From the NCBI RefSeq assembly GCF_003584015.1, contig NZ_QXFM01000145.1, positions 1 to 64,000 of the forward strand: DNA of 64,000 bases, in the 5' to 3' direction. Below are positions 26,328-35,919 of this stretch, in pieces (the first letter of the stretch is position 1; each line of letters begins with the position of its first letter). Under the pieces are notes generated by a model, which did no database searches, was not told the DNA's origin, and saw only the letters and a list, made by a program, of their open reading frames with translations. A program made the position numbers and the translations under genes. The stretch is from Aurantiacibacter xanthus (GTDB lineage: Bacteria > Pseudomonadota > Alphaproteobacteria > Sphingomonadales > Sphingomonadaceae).

Positions 26328-28027
26328 AGCGGCTTCTCCTCCCCCTGCTATGCCTCGCCTGCGCATCCCTTTCGTCAGGTGCTTTGGCCCAGACCACGAC
26401 CGAGGCCGCCAAAGCCGACGGCAAGGCCTTCGGACGCGACAAGGCGGCCGACGCGCAAGGCGCGGCAACGACCGAACCGGACGCAAACCGGATACCCAAT
26501 TTCGGGAGCGTGCCCAGCCAGTCGGGCTATTTCGACGATCCCGACTGGATAGCGCGGGAAGCGGCAAGCCAGGCCACCGCAAATACCGGATACCGGACCA
26601 TGCGCGATTCCATGGATCGCCGAGCGCAGTTCGCGCCCCAGGACCTCGACGCGGTCGTCGCGCGCAGCAATATCATCAGCGATGATCCGCTCTCCTACAC
26701 GAGCGGGATGAGCATCAGCGGCAGCCAGAGTCGCTGCGTCCCTCTCCCTCCCGGAAGCGGCACGGCGGCGCGCTACATGGCGACCTGCAACGTTGGCTAT
26801 ACAGCGACGCAGGAAACGCGCAGCTGCGCTATCCCGCTGCGCGCCGCTGCACGAACGGTTACCGACTATCTCTATTACTGTCCGCGTTTCGATCCCGAAT
26901 GCACGATCTATGACCTCCCATATTGTCGGCGAAGCGGCAGTCATCCTGGACCGTGCTTGCAGGGTTACAAGGATGGCTGGGGCTTTCATTGCACCGAACC
27001 AGGTGATCCGATCGATGAATACACTTGCTCGCAAACCGTCGCGGGTCAGCGCATCATCCAAACGAGTTCCAGAATCGAATTCTCGACGAGCCGCGATGAA
27101 AGCCAATGCGCTGGCCTCGCCGCGGACAGTTCCTGCCAGCAGGACACCGAGACCTGCACCGACAGCGATCCGGTCACCCGGATCGTCGATGGCATCGCGG
27201 TCACCCAGCCTTGCTGGGCATGGGCTCGCAGCTACACCTGCGCCCAGTTCACCGAGGCGCAGGATTGCCAGACCCTCGAGAACACGTCCGGCTGCTCGCT
27301 CGTGCGCGAGGACTGCCTTTCGGGTGAGCCCTGTCGGACCTGGGAGCGGGTCTACGATTGCCCGGTCCCAGACCAGCCTGCCGATACCAGCCAGTTCATC
27401 TGCGACGGCGACGTCTATTGCATCGATGGCTCGTGCGAGACGATCGAGCGCGAGGCCAATGACGAGTTCAAGGATGCGGTTGTCGCGCTCAACGCGATGG
27501 ACCAGGCGCGGCGCGAGTTCGATCCTGACACACTCACCCTGTTCAGGGGCACGCGGAACACCTGCTCATCCAAAGTCTTCGGCGTGCTCAATTGCTGCAA
27601 GGGCAAGGGGTTTCCGCTGATCCCGGGCATCCAGCTGCTCGTTGCACTGGGCTGCAGCCGCGAAGAGATCCTGCTCCACCAACGCGATGCGCAGGGCCTG
27701 TGCGCCTATGTCGGGACCTATTGCTCGGACAGCTTCCTCGGCGTCTGCCTGACCAAGAAGAAGGTCTATTGCTGCTTTGAATCCAAGCTCTCACGGATTC
27801 TACAGGAACAGGGCCGCCAGCAGCTGAACAAGCCCTGGGGCAAGCCCAAGACCGAGCAATGCCTGGGCTTCACCATTGAAGAGTTTTCGCGGCTCGATCT
27901 CTCGAAGATGGATTTCAGCGAAGTCTACGCCGAGTTCACCGATGCTGCCCGCCTGCCCGACGAGCTTCAGGCCGCCACCGAAATCCAACAAAAAATCGAG
28001 GACTACTATGCCCGCGCCAGCCAATAA
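26324..28027 (+). CDS. traN: Mating-pair stabilisation protein TraN
   Basis: This 567-aa, cysteine-rich protein has a signal peptide ending in SGALAQ. The C-terminal TraN block includes FGVLNCCKGKGF and KKKVYCCFESKLSRILQEQGR. TraN sits in the donor outer membrane, and its central loops decide which recipient receptor is bound; here they are at roughly residues 140-330. I cannot infer the receptor. More than 30 cysteines imply dependence on the operon-encoded disulfide enzymes. Confidence 0.95.
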   Translation: MKRLLLPLLCLACASLSSGALAQTTTEAAKADGKAFGRDKAADAQGAATTEPDANRIPNFGSVPSQSGYFDDPDWIAREAASQATANTGYRTMRDSMDRRAQFAPQDLDAVVARSNIISDDPLSYTSGMSISGSQSRCVPLPPGSGTAARYMATCNVGYTATQETRSCAIPLRAAARTVTDYLYYCPRFDPECTIYDLPYCRRSGSHPGPCLQGYKDGWGFHCTEPGDPIDEYTCSQTVAGQRIIQTSSRIEFSTSRDESQCAGLAADSSCQQDTETCTDSDPVTRIVDGIAVTQPCWAWARSYTCAQFTEAQDCQTLENTSGCSLVREDCLSGEPCRTWERVYDCPVPDQPADTSQFICDGDVYCIDGSCETIEREANDEFKDAVVALNAMDQARREFDPDTLTLFRGTRNTCSSKVFGVLNCCKGKGFPLIPGIQLLVALGCSREEILLHQRDAQGLCAYVGTYCSDSFLGVCLTKKKVYCCFESKLSRILQEQGRQQLNKPWGKPKTEQCLGFTIEEFSRLDLSKMDFSEVYAEFTDAARLPDELQAATEIQQKIEDYYARASQ

Positions 28028-28844
28028 GGCCGCCTGGCGGCTGCTTGCCGCCTGCCTCACCCTTAGCCTTGTGCCGAGTGCCTTCAGCACTTCGGCGCAG
28101 GCTCAGGAACCGCCCCTCGTCACAACCAGCGACCGGCAGGACAGCTTCTACTGCGAGGAGCGAAAGCTTGGATACTGGTTCTACTGCTCGAAGCCCAGGC
28201 CGCCCGAAATGGAAGTCGAAGCACCGGCGGTCACGCCAAGCGCGACCAGCCAGCTCGACGCCATCACGGCAAATCTGCGCGAACTGAAAGCCAAGGCTAT
28301 CCTCGAGCCCACACCGGCCAATGTGACGGCCTATATCCGATTCCAGCGCGCCCAGCTCGATCGGGCATCGTTGTTCAGCGATGTTTGGCAGCGGGCAATC
28401 TGGCAGGATCCTGATCTCGACTACACGCTCCAGCGTCCGGTCTCGACGCTCGGCAAGCGTCAATGGCAGGACACGCGCAGCGCTGAGCGCAATGCGGTCA
28501 TGGCGCAGCTCTCGGAGCGCTACGGACTGTTCTATTTCTTCGCGCAAAGCTGCGGCGCCTGCGAAGTCATGTCCCCGATCGTCCAGAGCGTAGCTTCGAC
28601 CTGGCACATCACCGTGCGCGCAATCTCGACCGATGGCGGGCCCTCGCGCCATTTCCCGAACTACACGGTCGAGACCAACCAGCGCAGCCGGATGGGGCTC
28701 GAGCCCAAGGTCACGCCGGCGGTCGTGCTCTGGGACGCCGCCAAGGGCCAGCCCATCCCGATCGGCTACGGCGTGATGAGCGCCGACGAGCTTCAGGACC
28801 GCATTTACCTCCTCACATCGAAGGAAGCCGGACGTGACTACTAG
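28008..28844 (+). CDS. traF: T4SS thioredoxin-like protein TraF
   Basis: The 278-aa product has a signal peptide ending in TSAQAQ. The TraF opening DSFYCEERKLGYWFYC follows, then a thioredoxin-like domain with SCGACEVM (CxxC) near residue 185. F TraF lacks the active cysteines, but many relatives such as TrsF/TrbB keep them, so an oxidoreductase role is possible. GAGG lies ahead of the ATG at 28008, inside the end of traN. Confidence 0.93.
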   Translation: MPAPANKAAWRLLAACLTLSLVPSAFSTSAQAQEPPLVTTSDRQDSFYCEERKLGYWFYCSKPRPPEMEVEAPAVTPSATSQLDAITANLRELKAKAILEPTPANVTAYIRFQRAQLDRASLFSDVWQRAIWQDPDLDYTLQRPVSTLGKRQWQDTRSAERNAVMAQLSERYGLFYFFAQSCGACEVMSPIVQSVASTWHITVRAISTDGGPSRHFPNYTVETNQRSRMGLEPKVTPAVVLWDAAKGQPIPIGYGVMSADELQDRIYLLTSKEAGRDY

Positions 28845-30270
28845 GATGAAACGTGCCGTCGCCGCGATCCTCGCGGCCACCCTGCCCCTTACCAGTGCAT
28901 CGGCCGATGTCGGCAGTTCGATGGACTCGTTCCTCAACGATGTCGGCGGCGCTGCGAATATCAATGGGCCGACCGCATTCGAAGGCCAGTCGGCCGGATA
29001 CTACAGCCTCGGCAATGTCTGGACGCGCTTTCCTCAGAAGACGACCAACATCGCCAACCTGCAACTGCCGCGCGCCCGTGCGGGGTGCGGCGGTATCGAC
29101 ATTTTTGCCGGGTCCTTCAGCTTCATCAACGCGAGCGAGATCGTCGCGATGCTGAAGGCGGTGGCCAACAATGCGGTCGGCTTCGCTTTCAGCCTGGCGA
29201 TCGACACGGTCTGCCCGGAATGCTCGAAGATCATGCAGGAGTTCAGCCAGAAGGCTCAGCTCATGAACAACCTCAACATCAACTCCTGCGAGATGGCGCA
29301 GGGGCTGGTGGGCGGCATCTGGCCCAAGGGCGATCTGGCCGACAAGGCGATCTGCGAGGCGATCGGCAATTCGGAAGGCATCTTTACCGACTATGCCGCC
29401 GCCAAGCATGGCTGCGGAACCAAGGGCCAGCGTTCGAGCACCACGGCGCAAGGCGCAGGCAAATATGACGACGTCAATCCTGCCGTGGCGAGGAACTACA
29501 CCTGGACGATCCTCAAGAAATCCGCGTTCTTCTCGCCAAATGGCACCTTTGACGAGGAACTTGCCGAATATGCGATGACGCTGCTCGGCACGATAATCTA
29601 CGTGCCCCCAACGGACGATGAGCCGGGCAAGTTTGTGCCGATCGTTGGGGAAGCGTCCTCGACGCTGGTTACTTCACTGCTCGATGGAACGAGCAACGGG
29701 AACGTCCTGATCTTCGACTGCGACGAGCCGGACAAGTGCCTCGATCCCGGCTTCAAGTCGCTCAGCCTTCCCGCATCAAAGGCGCTGCGCCCGCGCGTTG
29801 CGGCCCTGATCGCCGGCATGATCCAGGCAATCAATGACGACACCGCGATCACCGACGCGCAGAAGGAGCTGCTCCAGGTGGCTTCGATCCCGCTTTACAA
29901 GATCCTGACGGTCCAGGCGGCCTATGGCCGCGGGATGCCAACCGACGATCGCGAGACGCTGGCGGAGATCGCCAGCGTCGACCTGCTGTTCGCGGTCCTC
30001 GACCGGATCGTCAGCGAGGCGGGTCGCTCGATGTCGAGCTTTATCGGCGCGGACGAAGCCAAGATCGCGATGTGGCAGGGCCAGGTGAATGTCGTTCGGC
30101 AGGCACTCGCCGACAGGCAGGCGAACACGCACCTCAAGGTCAACGCCATCATGCAGATCATCGAGAAGACCGCGTTCATCGAGAACGTGCTCGCCGCCTC
30201 GATGTCGCCGGGCATGGCCGCCTCGCTCGACTGGTCGCGCGGCGTGCAGTCGCGCGCCCTTACCCACTGA
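28834..30270 (+). CDS. traH: T4SS protein TraH
   Basis: The 478-aa product has a signal peptide ending in SASADV. The TraH pattern follows: SMDSFLNDVGGAANI, GPTAFEGQSAGYYSLG, LPRARAGCGGIDIFAGSFSFINASE. TraH is an outer-membrane-associated assembly factor of F pili. The GTG at 28834 has AAGGA eight bases ahead and is preferred. An ATG at 28846 has a poorly spaced site. Confidence 0.95.
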   Translation: MTTRMKRAVAAILAATLPLTSASADVGSSMDSFLNDVGGAANINGPTAFEGQSAGYYSLGNVWTRFPQKTTNIANLQLPRARAGCGGIDIFAGSFSFINASEIVAMLKAVANNAVGFAFSLAIDTVCPECSKIMQEFSQKAQLMNNLNINSCEMAQGLVGGIWPKGDLADKAICEAIGNSEGIFTDYAAAKHGCGTKGQRSSTTAQGAGKYDDVNPAVARNYTWTILKKSAFFSPNGTFDEELAEYAMTLLGTIIYVPPTDDEPGKFVPIVGEASSTLVTSLLDGTSNGNVLIFDCDEPDKCLDPGFKSLSLPASKALRPRVAALIAGMIQAINDDTAITDAQKELLQVASIPLYKILTVQAAYGRGMPTDDRETLAEIASVDLLFAVLDRIVSEAGRSMSSFIGADEAKIAMWQGQVNVVRQALADRQANTHLKVNAIMQIIEKTAFIENVLAASMSPGMAASLDWSRGVQSRALTH

Positions 30271-30309
30271 TCCCTTTCAGCGCGCCGAAAGCGGCGGGAG
30301 CCCAGCATC

Positions 30310-33012
30310 ATGGTCGAGATTTTCACGGTTGGCGGCGGCGACTACCTGGTCAATGTCTTTCAGGCGGTCGCCGCCTGGACGGGCAATGGGGGCTACAAGA
30401 GCCTTCTGCAGGTCGTCATGGTCATGGGGCTCGGCCTCTCCGCAATTACGTTGGCCTTCAATCAGGACTGGCGGGCCTGGATCAACTGGTTCCTTGGTGC
30501 GACACTGATCTATTCGTGCCTGATGGTGCCGCGGCTCGACGTCCATGTGACCGACCGGCTAAACCCCAGTCTCGCCCCTGCCAATGTCAGCAATGTGCCG
30601 CTGGGGCTTGCACTGATGGCGAGCTTCACGAGCCAGGTCGGCGACTATCTGACTGGCTCTGCCGAGGTGGTGTTCGGGATGCCGGGCGATCTCAACTACT
30701 CGAAGAATGGCATGATCTACGGCGCGCGGCTCTACGATGCCACGCGGTCCTTGCGCATTTCCGACCCGGAATTTGCCGCCAATCTCGATGAGCATTTCCG
30801 GCAATGCGTGTTCTACGACGTGCTGCTTGGCCGCTATTCAATGAAGGAACTCGCCGAATCGGGCGATATCTGGGCGACCATTGCCCCCGGCAGCCAGGCG
30901 CGGGCCCAGCGCTTCCTGACCCGCGATGCGGGGACTGGACAGGTAACATCCAACATCATCACCTGCCGTGAGGCCTATGATGCGCTGAACACGCAGTGGG
31001 CCGGACTGATCGACGCAATGGGCACGGTATTCGGGCGCCAGCTCTATCCCAACCAGACTGCCGCCCTCGCCAAGGCCAAGCTCTTTGCCGACCTGCCAGT
31101 GGCCTACCAGTATCTCAGTGGAGTCTCCGCGAATGCAACCGAGATCTTCAAGCAAACGCTGACGATCAACGCGATGAGCCAGGCCATGCATTCGATGGCG
31201 GCGACGAGCGGCGCGGGCAATGTCGATGTCTACGCTCAGACGCGCGCAGATATTCAGACCGAGCGGACCTATGGTTCGATCGCCAGCAACGCGATGAAGT
31301 GGGTGCCGCTCCTCAATGTCGTGCTGACCGTGCTCTTTTACGCCCTGTTTCCGGTCCTCTTCCCGCTGTTCCTGCTGCCCAAGACCGGGCCGCTGGCACT
31401 CAAAGGCTATGTGACAGGTTTCTTCTACCTGGCAGCATGGGGGCCGCTGTTCGTGATTCTGCACATGATGCTGATGTACAAAGGCGCCGCGGACATGAGC
31501 GCGGTTGCCGGTGGCAATGGTCTCAGTCTTGCAAGCTTCACCGGCATGGCCGATGTGAACAGCGATATCGGGCTGCTTGCAGGCTATCTCATCGCCTCGG
31601 TGCCGTTTCTGGCAGGCGGCGTTGCCAAGGGCGCCATGGCGATTTCACACCATGCGACTAGCTATCTCAATCCGAGCCAGAACGCGGCCGAGGAAGCGGC
31701 GCGCGAGGCGAGCACGGGCAACGTCTCGCTGGGCAATACCAGCTTCGAGAATTCGAGCGTTCTGACGCGCCAGTTCGCACAAGGGACGATCGCGCCAAGC
31801 TTCACTTATGGCGCGGCGCAGACCCGCACATTCAGCGACACGGGCTCGATGACGACGAGTTTCCCTGAAGCCAGCTATGACCAGCTTCCGAACTCGAGCT
31901 ATCCCTTCACGCCCAGCCTCGGACAGGAGTTCACCTCGCGCCTGTCGACGATGGCATCGCAGGCCCGCTCGAACAGCGAGAGCTATGCGAACATTGCGAC
32001 GGAATCGACCACCAGCGCGGTCACGAAGTTCCGGGAGCTGCGCAGCCAATTCAGCCGCGGATCGGCTTTCGAGAGCGCAACCGGCACATCGAACTCCGAC
32101 AGCATCCAGACCGCCTTCAGCGAGGTCGACCAGGCGTCCACCAACCTGCAGCGTCAGTTCGGCCTATCACGAAAGGCCGCTGACGACATTACTGTTGCCT
32201 GGTTCCTTAACGGCGAGGCCGGCGCCAGCGCTGGTGTGACGAATGGTGTGGCTTCCGCGAATATCGGAGCGAAGGGTGGGCGAAACCAATCGTGGACTGA
32301 CAGCGACATCGGCATCGCATCCGAAGACCGCTCACGCATCTTCGGGAGCCTCGCGCAGATGTCGGACAGTCGGAACTGGTCGAGCACGCGCGATGGATTT
32401 GTTCGCAGCGTCAGCACCTCGTCGAGTTCCTCGATTTCGTCGACCGCGAGTGGCATGAACGCTTCGCTGACCGAGGCCCAGAGTTACAGTCGCGAAGCAC
32501 GGCGGGCTGAGGAACTGGCGAACCGCCTCGAAAGCCAGGCATCGTTCTTTGAAGGTAACAGCGCCGCAGGCAGCCTAAACTTGTCACAGGCCTACCGCGA
32601 ATGGGGTTTGGTCGAAATTGAACGCAATCGCGACTTCTACGGCAATGTCCGCTTCGACGACCTGTCCTTCCAGCTCAGCCCGGAAGGTCAGGCGCTGCAG
32701 GGCAAATTCATCGAAAGCTACGCGGAACAGCTGCGCGACGGAATCGAGGAGAGGCTCGTACTGACGCCAGGACAGCCAATCTCGCGCCCTTCGGTGACAG
32801 GACCCGAATCTATCCGTGGTCGTGCCCAAATTGGTGGAGGGGGTTCAGGAACCGTGCCGCAGGTGGACCCGGGCAATGTTCACGACGAAGTGCTGCGCGC
32901 TCAGGATGCCGGTCGCCAGCGGATCCGCGGATCCAGAGGACGTCTGGACGAGGTTACCAAAGGAGCGCATGGAGCAAGCGCGGAAGCAGCCGATGACGTC
33001 AAGGAATGGTAG
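30310..33012 (+). CDS. traG: T4SS mating-pair stabilisation / pilus assembly protein TraG
   Basis: The 900-aa product has an N-terminal membrane domain with about four hydrophobic segments (near residues 35-80 and 335-470). It includes VGGGDYLVNVFQAVAAWTG at the start, the usual TraG opening. A long serine- and alanine-rich helical periplasmic tail (480-900) follows. In F the N-terminal half acts in pilus assembly and the C-terminal half in mating-pair stabilisation and entry exclusion. It is the last gene of the operon and converges on a small minus-strand gene five bases away. Confidence 0.94.
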   Translation: MVEIFTVGGGDYLVNVFQAVAAWTGNGGYKSLLQVVMVMGLGLSAITLAFNQDWRAWINWFLGATLIYSCLMVPRLDVHVTDRLNPSLAPANVSNVPLGLALMASFTSQVGDYLTGSAEVVFGMPGDLNYSKNGMIYGARLYDATRSLRISDPEFAANLDEHFRQCVFYDVLLGRYSMKELAESGDIWATIAPGSQARAQRFLTRDAGTGQVTSNIITCREAYDALNTQWAGLIDAMGTVFGRQLYPNQTAALAKAKLFADLPVAYQYLSGVSANATEIFKQTLTINAMSQAMHSMAATSGAGNVDVYAQTRADIQTERTYGSIASNAMKWVPLLNVVLTVLFYALFPVLFPLFLLPKTGPLALKGYVTGFFYLAAWGPLFVILHMMLMYKGAADMSAVAGGNGLSLASFTGMADVNSDIGLLAGYLIASVPFLAGGVAKGAMAISHHATSYLNPSQNAAEEAAREASTGNVSLGNTSFENSSVLTRQFAQGTIAPSFTYGAAQTRTFSDTGSMTTSFPEASYDQLPNSSYPFTPSLGQEFTSRLSTMASQARSNSESYANIATESTTSAVTKFRELRSQFSRGSAFESATGTSNSDSIQTAFSEVDQASTNLQRQFGLSRKAADDITVAWFLNGEAGASAGVTNGVASANIGAKGGRNQSWTDSDIGIASEDRSRIFGSLAQMSDSRNWSSTRDGFVRSVSTSSSSSISSTASGMNASLTEAQSYSREARRAEELANRLESQASFFEGNSAAGSLNLSQAYREWGLVEIERNRDFYGNVRFDDLSFQLSPEGQALQGKFIESYAEQLRDGIEERLVLTPGQPISRPSVTGPESIRGRAQIGGGGSGTVPQVDPGNVHDEVLRAQDAGRQRIRGSRGRLDEVTKGAHGASAEAADDVKEW

Positions 33013-33016
33013 AGTT

Positions 33017-33247
33017 TCAGCCCTTCAAGACATCCCAGTAGAGGACAAAGGAGGCGAAAATCGCGAGAACTAGAAATACCGCGATTGTGAGTTTCCGTCC
33101 CCAAGGATCGGCCCAGGACTTCTTGATCCGATACTCCATCAGACGATTGTCATGGATCGCCTGATCGATCTCAGACAGCCCTTCCCACTTGCGGGGTCCG
33201 CGCGTCTCTGCATTCTCAATGTCGAAATTCGTCATGATCGCGTTCAC
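33017..33247 (-). CDS. Small single-pass membrane protein
   Basis: The 76-aa product has a charged N-terminal half (RKWEGLSEIDQAIHDNRLMEYRIKK) and one C-terminal hydrophobic helix (LTIAVFLVLAIFASFVLYW). The GTG at 33247 is chosen because AAGGAG lies seven bases ahead; ATG at 33235 lacks a good site. I do not recognise the family. It lies opposite the 3' end of traG. Small membrane proteins next to traG or traS sometimes act in entry exclusion, but nothing in the sequence proves that here. Confidence 0.7.
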   Translation of the reverse strand: MNAIMTNFDIENAETRGPRKWEGLSEIDQAIHDNRLMEYRIKKSWADPWGRKLTIAVFLVLAIFASFVLYWDVLKG

Positions 33248-33582
33248 ATTGCTTCTCCTTGGAACATAGCGAAAACAATGGCTCAAAGACAGCGGAAACT
33301 CGCGCCCTCGCGCTCGTGTGCCACACGCGCGCCTTTACTCTGCGATGACTGCGTGCGGCGACAATCCGCTCGATCAGCTTGTGGCAACGAAATTTGAGTA
33401 AGCGGACATTGGCACTACCAGTCCTACTGTGAGCGACGCGCCGCAGTTTCTGTCGAGTAACGATCAACTACGTGACATCTGAAATCAAAGTAAGCGGTGT
33501 CCCGCTGCCGTCATCACACGCGCCTCGCGACCCCAACGGGGGGCGCCCACCATGGTCGCCCCGTTCCCATTAGCCGTCATCA
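33248..33582. other. Intergenic stretch at the boundary of the restriction cargo
   Basis: These 335 bases contain no convincing gene. Near 33535-33565 AACGGGG and CCCCGTT could pair, but there is no T tract. The GC content falls across this region toward the restriction genes, so it may contain the junction of that insertion. Confidence 0.45.
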
Positions 33583-35919
33583 TTATGATAGGTCCAACGC
33601 TAGCTTTATCGCGGCTCGCTCATCCGAAGCATGGATTCCATGCAGTCTGCCGTTTTTCCAACTCCATACAGTGAAGCCGAGCTTCCCGACTTTGTTGATC
33701 TGGCCGGAGGGTAATGCTTCGGCCTCGCCTTCGGAAATGAGTCTCAGCACAACCTTTGCAGGCTCGCCGAGAGTATCAATATCAAAAAGCTTGCCAACGC
33801 TCGCTTCAGCCAAAAGATGATCGCCCTTTGTATCGATAGCGATGACGGTCTTATCTACCCAGACGAGAAAATCGGGCCAGTAGGTAGATGACGACGCTAA
33901 ATCCAAAAGGGGGATGTAAAATCCACTGTTTCGCGGATTTCGCGCCCATACTCGCTGGGTGCGGTCAAGCGCGCGACAAAAGCGTAGTTCAAGTGGATTT
34001 AGCCCAGAATATTTCGCGTGCAGTGATTTACTAAAATCGGTCGCATCGCGAAGATCGATTGCCACCGGGCCCACTGAATAGGGTGCATCAAAATCATTTT
34101 GAAAGATTCGAGAATGGGCAATGTAAGCTTCTACAACTGACCTAGCCACGGATCGGACATGATCCGCCGCAGGGCTAGTTAGCTCAATCATCGCATCAAA
34201 TTTTGGCAACTCGATATCGACAAGATTGACGGGGCCACCAGCACGCCGTAGCGCGCCGGCATAGAGCCTTTGAAGTTCTCGCCTAAATATTGATCGTACG
34301 GTGACGCGATTGCTATGCTCTACTTCAATCCATTCAAAAGATGACTCTGCTCCAGCTCCAATTTCCTGAAGGACTAGCATACGGCTTCCTTGACCCACCG
34401 TGTTTGGGCCACCAGCGGAAAAGTCCATCATCTTGTTTATAAGGTTGGCGATCGGGTCCTTCGCCTTTGCAGAGTGAATGCCAATTGTCGGGACCGTGCG
34501 AGGTGGCTCCGGATGCACCTTCTCCATAACCCTGCCGGTGCTATCAGACTTAATCAGCAGCGACACCGCAGGATGCTCTGACACAAGCTGACGACGAATA
34601 TCATCAAGAATTTCATCAAAGACACCGCGTTCGTCTGTGCGGATATAAAAGTGTGCGGTGTTTAGGACAGGATTTGTATAGTGTTCTGCGCCAGGCTGAC
34701 GAAGAACACGACCGATGACCTGCGTTATTTGTCTTGGTGACGCCATTTCTTTATCAATATAGGCAAATCCACAAGTTGGATCGTCCCAGCCTTCTTGCAG
34801 GCCAAGGTTGAAGATGATGTGTTCAAAATCGCCTTCAATGAAGTCAGTGTAATCCTTATCACCACCAGACAGAACCCGCATCCCCTTGGGGGCTGGAGCA
34901 TCTTTGGTAAACTTTAACTGACTGTATATGACGATCTTCGACGGATCGATTTTCGCATTTTCTACAAGATGCCGCCAAATAAGAATAGGGCGAGCCTGCC
35001 TCTCATTAAATGGTCGCTTCGTATCCTCAGCTATCGGAACTCCATCAACAGTATTTGTGCTGCAAACGTATATTGCCTTTGGTTTGTATGGAGCCGGGAG
35101 TAGCGCGGCGGCAGCTCTAGCTTCCGCCATGTCCGACAGCATAGCATCAACGGCCGTTTCCATGGGAGTGACATAACCGCCAATGGCAATTCGCTCTTTC
35201 ACCAGTCCTGCCGAGACGACATCTTTGCTGGCTACTGCCGTTGTAAACTGACTATCCTGCCAGCCTCGATCAGTGCGTAGGCGGGTAATGGTGTTCTCCA
35301 GACGGGATGGAAGCGTCATCGTCGCGCTTGCGGCGATCAGTCCGTCAGGTGACAGCTCTAATAGCCTGCGCGTCTGGAGGTCCGATAGATTATGCCCTTC
35401 GTCATAAACCACAATTAGCGGACGTCGCGCGCCGCTCGCCGCCCGCCTACGCTTTAGCAGCTCCCACAGGGAATCAGTGGCTAAATCAAGCTGCGCCTCA
35501 AAGACCTTACGATCCCCGCCCTCTTCATCCTCGACTGCAAATTTGCCGACTGTCGCTACTAAAAGTACCGGACGTGTTGAATCCTCCAGATCCGATGGTG
35601 CAACCTGAAGGAGAGGCTTAACAGTAAAGCCCGGAAGATTATCGGCATATTTCCCGGCCGAAAGATTGGAATACGCTTGAGATACAACGATCTTTCCCTT
35701 TGAAACCCAAAGGACAATTGGCTGTATAGGCAGACGATCACGAATCTGGGATACGGCGTCAGCAAGAATAAGTGTCTTACCGCTGCCGGTAATCGATACT
35801 AGGGTTTGAATGAAAGGCACGGTTGTGGTTCTATCAACCATGAGTGGATTGATAGCGTACTCTGCAAAGCGCTCTGCAATAGAGGAAGCCGCCCGCTCCT
35901 GAAACCCGAAAAGCTCCAC
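33583..35919 (-). CDS. res: Type III restriction enzyme, Res subunit
   Basis: The 778-aa product is a DEAD/DEAH-type helicase-nuclease. Walker A is TGSGKT near residues 45-50, motif II is YDEGH, motif III is SATMT, motif VI is QVIGRVLRQPG, and a C-terminal PD-(D/E)xK site has PDFLVW followed by AIDTKG. Res cuts unmodified DNA in complex with Mod. It starts at GTG directly after the Mod stop codon (TAA GTG), so the two are translationally coupled. Base composition is clearly lower in GC than the tra operon. Confidence 0.95.
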   Translation of the reverse strand: MELFGFQERAASSIAERFAEYAINPLMVDRTTTVPFIQTLVSITGSGKTLILADAVSQIRDRLPIQPIVLWVSKGKIVVSQAYSNLSAGKYADNLPGFTVKPLLQVAPSDLEDSTRPVLLVATVGKFAVEDEEGGDRKVFEAQLDLATDSLWELLKRRRAASGARRPLIVVYDEGHNLSDLQTRRLLELSPDGLIAASATMTLPSRLENTITRLRTDRGWQDSQFTTAVASKDVVSAGLVKERIAIGGYVTPMETAVDAMLSDMAEARAAAALLPAPYKPKAIYVCSTNTVDGVPIAEDTKRPFNERQARPILIWRHLVENAKIDPSKIVIYSQLKFTKDAPAPKGMRVLSGGDKDYTDFIEGDFEHIIFNLGLQEGWDDPTCGFAYIDKEMASPRQITQVIGRVLRQPGAEHYTNPVLNTAHFYIRTDERGVFDEILDDIRRQLVSEHPAVSLLIKSDSTGRVMEKVHPEPPRTVPTIGIHSAKAKDPIANLINKMMDFSAGGPNTVGQGSRMLVLQEIGAGAESSFEWIEVEHSNRVTVRSIFRRELQRLYAGALRRAGGPVNLVDIELPKFDAMIELTSPAADHVRSVARSVVEAYIAHSRIFQNDFDAPYSVGPVAIDLRDATDFSKSLHAKYSGLNPLELRFCRALDRTQRVWARNPRNSGFYIPLLDLASSSTYWPDFLVWVDKTVIAIDTKGDHLLAEASVGKLFDIDTLGEPAKVVLRLISEGEAEALPSGQINKVGKLGFTVWSWKNGRLHGIHASDERAAIKLALDLS